A stretch of DNA of 64,000 nt from an uncultured Clostridia bacterium (GTDB taxonomy: Bacteria > Bacillota > Clostridia > TANB77 > CAG-508): positions 1 through 64,000 of the forward strand of contig CALYAG010000005.1 in assembly GCA_944393465.1 (NCBI GenBank). Reading direction: 5' to 3'. The notes under the pieces are model-generated. The model had not been told where the DNA came from, ran no database searches, and was given only the letters and a program-made list of their open reading frames with translations. How positions within the stretch are numbered: position 1 is the stretch's first letter; every line of letters begins with the position of its first letter. Below, piece by piece: positions 55,993 through 62,384 of the stretch. Made by a program: the position numbers and the translations under genes.

Positions 55993-57045
55993 TTAAACAA
56001 AAGCAAAAATTTTGTACAATTTTATATTAGTAAATAAAATTATTTTTTTTATTAATTGTTTTAAATTTCTTGCTTTTATGTTTTTGTATATTTTTCTTTT
56101 TTTAAGTTCTTTAATATACCAATTTTCAGCCTTTTTATACTGTTCTTTTAAGCTTTCATTTTCGATTTTATCTTCTATACTGTTTGCAGTATCTTCCACA
56201 TCATCTTTATTCATTTTGCTTTTCTCGTTAAAATTTGTACTTATTAAATCAAATTCTTTTATTTTTAGCAAAATTGCATTTGTAAGGTATATACCTACAT
56301 TTTCTTTGGTTACTTCACTCAAATTGTAAGTTTCTATTGTACTTAAAATATTGTCATAATGGTAAAGCGCATCTTGAGCTTTTTTTATAGTTTTAGATAA
56401 ATCTTGCTCTCTCATTATGCTATTTTCTGATTGAACATAATAATAAACATAGTCAGGTAGCGAAACAACTTTATTTGCTTTTAATATAAGTAATGGAAGC
56501 AAGCCAAAATCTTCGTGATATCTGCCTTTTTCAAACTTAAAATTAAGCTCTGTAAACAAACTCTTTTTTATAATGTAAGACCATAATGTGTCTAAATATT
56601 TGTCTGTAAAGCACAATTTATTAAATGCATCTTCACCTGTAGTAATTTCAAAAGTTGCCCCTTCTATTTTAGTTTGTGGCAATGTATTGCTTAAAATAAT
56701 TCCTTTTCTTTTTATTATATCTATACCTTCTTGCATATAACTATCAATATTTTCAAAGTAATTGCTAGAAACATAGTCATCGCTATCTACAAAAGCAATA
56801 TAGTCTCCATTTGCTTTTTCTATGCCAAAATTTCTTGAATCTGCAACACCTGTGTTAGGCTTAGAAAAATACCTTATCTTGTCTGATGCAAAAAGCTGAA
56901 CAATGCCATCTGTATTATCTGTAGATCCATCATTAACAAGTATAATTTCATAATCATTATACTTAGTGTCTAATATTGAATTTAAACATTTTTCAATTGT
57001 TTTTTCAGCATTATATGCAGTTATAATGATACTTATTTGTGGCAT
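55993..57045 (-). CDS. GT2 glycosyltransferase
   Basis: The 350-residue product opens MPQISIIITAYNAEKTIEKC, with VNDGSTDNTDGIV and AFVDSDDYVSSNY (about 89-101). The late motif YHEDFGLLPLLILKANKVVS (about 178-197) is as in the neighbour GT2. A long Lys/Ile-rich C-terminal part (about 270-350) has coiled-coil character. It lies about 35 bases from the GT2 gene at 54998, and the two are similar in plan but not in detail. Confidence 0.91.
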   Translation of the reverse strand: MPQISIIITAYNAEKTIEKCLNSILDTKYNDYEIILVNDGSTDNTDGIVQLFASDKIRYFSKPNTGVADSRNFGIEKANGDYIAFVDSDDYVSSNYFENIDSYMQEGIDIIKRKGIILSNTLPQTKIEGATFEITTGEDAFNKLCFTDKYLDTLWSYIIKKSLFTELNFKFEKGRYHEDFGLLPLLILKANKVVSLPDYVYYYVQSENSIMREQDLSKTIKKAQDALYHYDNILSTIETYNLSEVTKENVGIYLTNAILLKIKEFDLISTNFNEKSKMNKDDVEDTANSIEDKIENESLKEQYKKAENWYIKELKKRKIYKNIKARNLKQLIKKIILFTNIKLYKIFAFV

Positions 57046-57124
57046 TGCATATTCCTTTCTTTTTATTTAATTGCAGTTTTTGGCTTTTAACAGCACATTT
57101 CATTTCAGTTTTTTTATACATATT

Positions 57125-58309
57125 TTAAGACTCAATAATTTTTTTAACTTTTTTAGTTATTTCTTGATTAAACTTTTCTGGGTCAAATTTTTCTGTTTTT
57201 AGACCCTTTTCTAAGAAATTTTTCATTCCTCTGTATACGCCTTTTTCAGAGTTTTCAACAACTTGTCCATACTTTCCATCAATATCTTTTTTGCTGTCTG
57301 AAACATCTGTTGTAATTATAGGTAAACCAAGTATTTCTGACTCCACAAAAACAACAGGATATCCTTCAAATTGTGATGAAAGTAAAAAGCAATCACTTAA
57401 TTTAAAATATGGATAAGGATTCTTTTTTGCCCCCAGCATTATTATATTATTTAAATTTTTCTCTTTTATAATCTTTTCATAATCTTTTGTGTTTGTGCCT
57501 TTTCCAACTAATACTACTTTAAATTCAAATCCATTTTTATTTAATTTTTCTGTAGCTTCAATTATTCTTGACAATCTTTTTTGTTTTTCATCATGTCTGC
57601 CTACGTTTAAAAAAATTGGTTCATTTTTTTTCACATCAATTTTTTGTTTGCTCTGTGCTTTAGCATTTTTTATAGATTTATTTAAATCAAGTTTAGCCTT
57701 ATTTTCTAAGTAATTTTCACCAAAAATCTTTTTTAAATCTTCATCAGGAATTTTTTCATTGGCTAGCTTTTGAATTCTTTTATAATCAATTAAATTATTG
57801 CACACCAAAGCTCGTTTTGTTAACTCTGGAAATTGTGCTATAAACACTTTTTTGTCTATATCAGACACAAAAACTATTTTTTTAAAATCTTGTACTTTTA
57901 GGCTTTTGAAAAAATTTCTATATTGTTTTATGTTATTATCATAAAAATTCATATAATTGTTGTGTATCCATATTGCACTATTTTTGCTAGCAACTCTTGC
58001 CACAAAAGATGAAGGCAAACTGTATGTAGCAAAATCTGCAGAAAAATCAAATTTATTTTTGTATTTTAGCTTAAAATTTAGTTGCTTAAACAAATTAATT
58101 GCTTTTCTAAGTGGACTAAATTTTATACTACTTGGTGTGTATGTAATAACTTTAATTTCTTTTGGTAAATCATTCAAAAACACCCCTTGCTTGCTTTCTA
58201 GCACTAATGTAATATCATAGTCTTTTACTAAATATTTAAGCAATGTAATTAGCGCTGTTTCAATTCCTCCTACATCTAGGGAAAAAGCTGAAAAGAGTAT
58301 TTTTTTCAT
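57125..58309 (-). CDS. GT4 glycosyltransferase
   Basis: The ATG at 58309 has GGAGGCAAGA immediately upstream; the longer frame to 58357 would run into the rpiA terminator, so it is not used. The product of about 394 residues starts MKKILFSAFSLDVGGIETAL and contains FLNVGRHDEKQKRLSRIIEA and FEGYPVVFVESEILGLPIIT. It is a typical retaining GT-B transferase. It is the first gene of the glycan cluster, and a weak promoter lies just upstream (58339-58367). Confidence 0.9.
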   Translation of the reverse strand: MKKILFSAFSLDVGGIETALITLLKYLVKDYDITLVLESKQGVFLNDLPKEIKVITYTPSSIKFSPLRKAINLFKQLNFKLKYKNKFDFSADFATYSLPSSFVARVASKNSAIWIHNNYMNFYDNNIKQYRNFFKSLKVQDFKKIVFVSDIDKKVFIAQFPELTKRALVCNNLIDYKRIQKLANEKIPDEDLKKIFGENYLENKAKLDLNKSIKNAKAQSKQKIDVKKNEPIFLNVGRHDEKQKRLSRIIEATEKLNKNGFEFKVVLVGKGTNTKDYEKIIKEKNLNNIIMLGAKKNPYPYFKLSDCFLLSSQFEGYPVVFVESEILGLPIITTDVSDSKKDIDGKYGQVVENSEKGVYRGMKNFLEKGLKTEKFDPEKFNQEITKKVKKIIES

Positions 58310-58338
58310 TCTTGCCTCCATAATATTTGTTTTTTCAT

Positions 58339-58367
58339 ATATTATCAAAAAATGCAAAAAAATACAA
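58339..58367 (-). promoter_or_regulatory. possible promoter of the glycan cluster
   Basis: TTGTAT (58367-58362) and TAATAT (58344-58339) are 17 bases apart on the minus strand. The -35 lies inside the rpiA terminator hairpin. Match to consensus is moderate. Confidence 0.42.
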
Positions 58368-58402
58368 GTATTTGCATTTAAAATGATATACTTGTATTTT
58401 AT
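58357..58402 (-). terminator. terminator downstream of rpiA
   Basis: AAATACAAGTAT and ATACTTGTATTT form a 12-bp stem; the minus strand continues with seven T. It follows the rpiA stop at 58409 and isolates rpiA from the glycan cluster. Confidence 0.78.
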
Positions 58403-58408
58403 ATTTTT

Positions 58409-59122
58409 TTATTTAAAGTCATCAGTTTCTGATATAATTTCTATATTTTTGTACTCCAAAAATAGTCCTGACTCAATCACTCCAGTGATTGATTTTACTT
58501 GCTTTTCTAATCTTTTTTCTATTTTATCAAACTTGACGTCTAGAATGCCATTATTATTTTCTGTAAAACCTCTATATGTTATTTCTGTTGCGCCAAGCTT
58601 TTCTAGCTCCTTTGATACATATTTTAATGCTTGTGGAAATACCTCTATTGGAACTTTGCATTTTTGCCCCAAATAGTCCACCATCTTTGTATTATCCACC
58701 AAAATGTATGTTATTGGAGAGGCTATAATATTTAGCTTTTCTTTAAACATAGCTTTACCCTTGCCCTTTATAAGCCATTTATTTGTAAACTCTGCCTCAT
58801 CTGCGCCATCAAAAGCCCAGTCAAGTTCGTTTTCAATTAAATTACCAATTTTAATGCCATAATGCTCACATACTTTTTGTATTTCATTTGAAGTTGGTAC
58901 TGCAGTAATGTTCAAATGCTCTTTTTGCACCTTTTCACCTATTTTTACAGCCGTAATATACGAAGTTGTACCAGAGCCAAAGCCTATGGTTTGGCCATCT
59001 TTTACCTTATTTAGTACCTTTTGTGCTAGAGCTTCCTTTGCTTCTTTATTCTCTATCTTGTCCAAATCTATTGTAAATGAACTATTTTGGCTACTGCTTA
59101 AACTGCTGTTATTATTAGACAT
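58409..59122 (-). CDS. rpiA: ribose-5-phosphate isomerase A
   Basis: The 237-residue product has the RpiA signatures GFGSGTTSYI (about 47-56), DGADEAEFTNKWLIKGKG (about 109-126), the phosphate-binding SKELEKLGA region and GVIESGLFLEY at the end. It interconverts ribose-5-phosphate and ribulose-5-phosphate in the pentose phosphate pathway. The first 17 residues are a Ser/Asn-rich extension absent from most RpiA proteins; AGGAGGAAGCAAGA supports this start. It is a monocistronic gene at the edge of the glycan cluster. Confidence 0.93.
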   Translation of the reverse strand: MSNNNSSLSSSQNSSFTIDLDKIENKEAKEALAQKVLNKVKDGQTIGFGSGTTSYITAVKIGEKVQKEHLNITAVPTSNEIQKVCEHYGIKIGNLIENELDWAFDGADEAEFTNKWLIKGKGKAMFKEKLNIIASPITYILVDNTKMVDYLGQKCKVPIEVFPQALKYVSKELEKLGATEITYRGFTENNNGILDVKFDKIEKRLEKQVKSITGVIESGLFLEYKNIEIISETDDFK

Positions 59123-59247
59123 TCTTGCTTCCTCCTAAGCTTATTAATTTTTTATTATATTATCATAAAATGTGGGTTTTAACAATAGATTAGGAAAAAA
59201 AATTGGCGATGGAACACGCGTTATTTAAGCTTGTTTTTGTAGGGCGA

Positions 59248-59314
59248 GTGTCAAACGGGACGGTTCTAATTGACACAAAATAGTGTCATTTAGAACCGTC
59301 CCGTTTGACAACAC
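59248..59314. repeat. GGACGGTTCT-family inverted repeat, copy 8
   Basis: GTGTCAAACGGGACGGTTCT with AATTGACAC pairs with GTGTCATTTAGAACCGTCCC and GTTTGACAACAC. The copy fills the gap upstream of rpiA and ends five bases from the restored end of the Rpn gene (59319). Confidence 0.9.
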
Positions 59315-59318
59315 TTAA

Positions 59319-60223
59319 TTATTCTTTTATTAGCTTCTTTAGTTCTTCCTTTGTTATGTTTAAAATTTGACATATTTGCTCATTTGACATTTTTAATTCT
59401 TTCATTCTTTTAGCATTTTCTTTTTTCTCGGCTTTTCTGCCGTCATCTATCCCGCTGTTTTTTTCCGCTCTTTTATTCCTTGTTCTTTTGCATATGCTAC
59501 TCCCGTGTCATAGTTAAACTTTGCCATTGCTCTTGCTTCGATTATTTCTCTTTCTTTTGGGTCTGACATTATTTCATCTACCAACTTCATCGCTTTTTTT
59601 ACTTCTGGATTATCTAACTTTGACATCTCTACTTTATCCTCCCTTCCTAATATAAGCCATAGCCACTCATCTAGCTTGGTCTTTATTTCAGGATTCTTCT
59701 TTAAAAACTTTGGTAATTCTATGAAATGCATCTCTAATACATCTGTTGCTATTTCATCTTCTTGTTTATATCCCAAATCAACGTATTCTTCTTTTCTTGT
59801 CTTTTCAAATTTCATATGTGCTATTGAATGATAGCTATTTCTCTTATAACAGTTAAAATTCAAAATATTTATTACTATTGATGGCTTTAAGCCTTTGTAG
59901 TCTTCACTTGTTTTTATTTGAGTAGCAATATTTTTGCTCATATACACTGTACTACGCTTTGAGATATTTCCTTGATCCTTTACTTGCATCTCTATGTCCA
60001 CAATTCTTTTATTATCAAGTTCAGCTCTTATATCAAGCACGCTACCCTTTTCATTTAATATATCTTTTGGAATTTCTGCATTTAGCACTTGCACATTTTT
60101 TAATTTGATTTTTAATATTGCTTCTAAAAAATCTCTTAATATTCCGTTTGGATCATCTCGTGTAAATGTACGTTTAAATACGTAATCATCTAAAAGTGGG
60201 GCATCTTCATTATTATTTGACAT
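59319..60223 (-). pseudogene. Rpn/PD-(D/E)XK nuclease family gene with a frameshift near the 3' end
   Basis: The open frame 59447-60223 gives 258 residues starting MSNNNEDAPLLDDYVFKRTF, with the PD-(D/E)XK core SVLDIRAELDNKRIVDIEMQ (about 56-75). It ends in KERKKTAG at a TAG. One base longer in the T7 tract at 59458-59464 (A7 in the coding strand), the frame would continue with NSGIDDGRKAEKKENAKRMK and end MSNEQICQILNITKEELKKL IKE at 59319, the usual helical tail of these proteins. So a one-base loss or slippage in a homopolymer is likely. Family members are putative recombination-promoting nucleases, often called transposases, with several copies per genome. A promoter lies at 60443-60471. 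Confidence 0.82.
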
Positions 60224-60442
60224 TTATTATTCCTTTCTATTGTATCAAATTGTTGATGTTTTTTCAATACTTTTTTATATTATTGCAACATATTTTAATA
60301 CAATTTTTTTTAATTTTAAATAAATTAGTAAATTAATCATTTTTTCTTTAGTTACTAATTTACCTCCTTTCCTTTTGATGTTGCCCCTATTCCCCATTAA
60401 TTCCTTAAATAGATTAATAGGCTAATTTTTTATATGATTTTT

Positions 60443-60471
60443 ATTTTACATTATTTTCCATATTGTGTCAA
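60443..60471 (-). promoter_or_regulatory. promoter of the Rpn-type gene
   Basis: TTGACA (60471-60466) and TAAAAT (60448-60443) are 17 bases apart on the minus strand. The leader to the ATG at 60223 is about 210 bases and holds nothing else I can name. Confidence 0.72.
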
Positions 60472-60529
60472 TATTTTTTCTAGAATTTGACAAAAACTTT
60501 TCGACAAAATTCGACAAATGGTCGAAAAT

Positions 60530-60563
60530 CAAAAATACCAAGACTACTTAAAGTCTTGGTATT
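60530..60563 (-). terminator. terminator after the variable-protein gene
   Basis: AAATACCAAGACT and AGTCTTGGTATTT form a 13-bp stem, followed on the minus strand by TTTTGATTTT. It is about 180 bases beyond the stop codon at 60740. Confidence 0.82.
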
Positions 60564-60643
60564 TCTTATTTTGACATATGTATGTTGGGTTATAAGTGTG
60601 TTGCTTGATTGTGTTTGCTGGTTCGGTTGCTTATTTTACACTT

Positions 60644-60680
60644 GTGGAGTTGTCATTTAGAACCGTCTCATTTGACAAAC
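60644..60680. repeat. GGACGG-family single arm, copy 9
   Basis: AGTTGTCATTTAGAACCGTC followed by TCATTTGACAA is a single arm with a C-to-T change in the core (CCGTCTC). It lies between the hairpin behind the variable-protein gene and the terminator. Confidence 0.75.
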
Positions 60681-60689
60681 AATATACGG

Positions 60690-60719
60690 ACGGCTGTAAG
60701 ACCTAAGGCCTTACAAGCC
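60690..60719. other. hairpin/cruciform just behind the variable region gene
   Basis: CGGCTGTAAGACC, TAA, GGCCTTACAAGCCG form a GC-rich stem with one bulge and one G-T pair, 20 bases after the stop codon. No T run follows on the minus strand, so it is not a usual terminator. DGR target genes of the Bordetella phage type carry such a hairpin a few bases to tens of bases past the variable repeat, where it helps homing. Confidence 0.7.
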
Positions 60720-60739
60720 GCTTTTAACTCAATTTCCGG

Positions 60740-61930
60740 CTAATCTGCAAATTGATATGGAGTATCAAAACTTCCATCTCCGGAACCCAATTTGATATTA
60801 GATTTTAGAGAAACTACTGCGCGCAAACGACGGCCGTATCCGCGCGTGTCACTGTCCGAGTAGAACAAGCCGCAACCGTCGAAGAAGCTGCCGTCAACAA
60901 AGCGAAGCCCGAAGTGCGCATAAGTTGAGCCAGCATTAACATAGCGCGACGCAAGCCAATATGTGTTTCCAGAATGTACCAAATTGTAAAATGTGCTGTT
61001 TTTGTAATAGCTACTGTTCATTGACCTATAGTAATATGTTTGTGTTACTGTTAGAGATGAATTTGCATGACTAAATGTCTCTGTAGTTGGACTATCATAA
61101 TAATTATCACTTTGTTTTATTCCATCTGTTTTTATTGTATCTGTATCTATTCCTGAGCCGTTTTCTTGTGCATATAAGTTTGGATAATATCTATAACTTG
61201 CACTTGTATAAGTTGCTGTTTCGCCTACAGTTTTATATCCATTGTTGTAGCTGTGTACATAATCTAATCCACTTTCATTCATTCCTTTTTCTATATCTTC
61301 TATTGTTAAGCTTCTTGCAGTTACTCCTAAACTCTTATTACTATATAAACTTGCTGCTACATCGTTTAGCAAGTATACACCATTATTGTAACCAGTTGAT
61401 CCTTGCAAGTATATACTTTGACTAGTTGGTGTATCACTTATTAAATCAACTGTTCCGTCATCATTTATGCTTAAAACTCTCCAATTTAAATCTTCTTGAG
61501 CAATTGAGTCGTCTGATGTGTTTGAACTTCCAGTATTTGCCTGTGTTAGTTTTGTATAAGTTCCTGCACTATCTGGCGTATATGCTACATAGTCACCTAT
61601 TTCAAGCATTCCTAATGTTAAATATGTTCCTGTTATTTTTTCTCCTTTAACATATGCTGTTTTTCCCCATGATATATCCTCTGCAGTAGCTGTTGCATCT
61701 GATGTGTCTAAACTTTCTAATGTTCCTGTAACTCCTCCTAATGTTATCCCTTTTTTAATGTATTCTGGTAATAAATTTCCATTGTTCGAACTTCCATTAG
61801 ATGAATTAAAATTACCATTTGCTATATTGGTTCTCATTATATTTGCACCAATTATTATTCCAATAATAACTATTATTGTTATTATTGATATTAAAATTAT
61901 TAGCTTTTGTTTTTTATTTAATTTTTTCAT
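60740..61930 (-). CDS. membrane-anchored protein with C-type-lectin-like variable C-terminus (candidate DGR target)
   Basis: The 396-residue product begins with a Lys-rich segment and one membrane span (about 10-30), then a Ser/Asn-rich linker. [21 protein letters not shown] / [12 protein letters not shown] segment like those of phage tail proteins follows at about 66-105. A domain beginning [20 protein letters not shown] (about 147-166) leads to the C-terminal [20 protein letters not shown] and [16 protein letters not shown]. The W..SR...GLR...R.VVSL pattern is that of formylglycine-enzyme/C-type-lectin-like folds used by DGR-diversified proteins. The last 50 codons before VVSL differ sharply in base composition from the rest of the gene. 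Confidence 0.85.
   Translation of the reverse strand: MKKLNKKQKLIILISIITIIVIIGIIIGANIMRTNIANGNFNSSNGSSNNGNLLPEYIKKGITLGGVTGTLESLDTSDATATAEDISWGKTAYVKGEKITGTYLTLGMLEIGDYVAYTPDSAGTYTKLTQANTGSSNTSDDSIAQEDLNWRVLSINDDGTVDLISDTPTSQSIYLQGSTGYNNGVYLLNDVAASLYSNKSLGVTARSLTIEDIEKGMNESGLDYVHSYNNGYKTVGETATYTSASYRYYPNLYAQENGSGIDTDTIKTDGIKQSDNYYDSPTTETFSHANSSLTVTQTYYYRSMNSSYYKNSTFYNLVHSGNTYWLASRYVNAGSTYAHFGLRFVDGSFFDGCGLFYSDSDTRGYGRRLRAVVSLKSNIKLGSGDGSFDTPYQFAD
60806..60960 (-). other. candidate DGR variable region (VR)
   Basis: In the coding strand about 140 bases from GCGTCGCGCT to GCGCAGTAGT are 58% G+C (81 of 140 counted) with only 19 A, in a gene and window of roughly 30% G+C with about 40% A in coding strands. 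Of 42 codons from TAT (Tyr) to GCA (Ala), 33 end in C or T. Adenine loss and NNY codons are the marks of A-directed mutagenic copying from AAC/AAT codons in a template repeat. No template repeat or reverse transcriptase is found inside the window. Confidence 0.65.
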
Positions 61931-62381
61931 TATTTAAATCTCCCCCCATTTTGTCAATATGGACACCCATTTTTGACACTTTCTTGTATTTGAATATTTC
62001 ATCATCTTTTGGCACAAAGCCAAAATAAGCTATGCATTTTAAGCGAATTTTTACGTTCGCTTAAAACACATAGCTTTACTATGTTTACATAAGTTTATTC
62101 TATTAAACCCTACGATATATATATATATATATATATACAGCCCCAAGGGTTTCAGCGATTTTTGTTATCATTTTTTACTCCTTGCTTTTTCTTAATTATA
62201 TATTTTTGAAGCTATTTTTTCAACTAATTTCTTTATCAAACTGGTTGTCAATTTTAATATTTTAGTGCATAAAACATTTTTCTACAAAATATGACAAACC
62301 GAATTAAATAACTATGTTTTTGACACGTAAGTGTCAAAAAAGCACGTCCCCATTGACACTAGTCATCGTCCCCACTTGACA
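61931..62381. other. intergenic stretch with hairpins and an (AT)n tract
   Basis: No gene is seen here. From left to right it holds TGTCAATATGGACACCCA and TTTTTGACACT near 61953, like the multiple ends of IS21-type elements. A large hairpin, TTTTAAGCGAA / TTCGCTTAAAA inside AAGCTATG / CATAGCTT, spans 62031-62078. An (AT)n tract of about 23 bases lies at 62115-62137, flanked by AAACCCT and AGGGTTT. A palindrome TTTTTGACAC GTAA GTGTCAAAAA is at 62317-62340. It looks like remains of mobile DNA. Confidence 0.55.
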
Positions 62382-62384
62382 CTA
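62317..62384. repeat. degenerate GTCCCC/GACAC repeats (copy 10)
   Basis: TTTTTGACACGTAAGTGTCA, then CACGTCCCCATTGACAC and CGTCCCCACTTGACAC, resemble the GACAC-tailed repeat class but lack the full GGACGG core. They reach the stop codon of the AAA-ATPase-like gene. Confidence 0.6.

Noticed and set aside
60275-60340. Possible 21-residue hydrophobic ORF (MINLLIYLKLKKIVLKYVAI plus I) in the leader of the Rpn-type gene, with AAAGGAGG upstream
   Set aside because: The Shine-Dalgarno sequence is 22 bases from the ATG, with no alternative start between, and no antisense promoter or shared terminator is seen, unlike at 25.7 kb.
60690-60719. Hairpin as a rho-independent terminator of the variable-protein gene
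   Set aside because: No T run follows it on the minus strand, and a proper terminator with a T run is found further on at 60530-60563.
61953-61990. Intact IS21-family insertion sequence end
   Set aside because: Only short GACACCC/TTTTTGACAC motifs are present and no istA/istB genes occur in the window, so it is at most a remnant.
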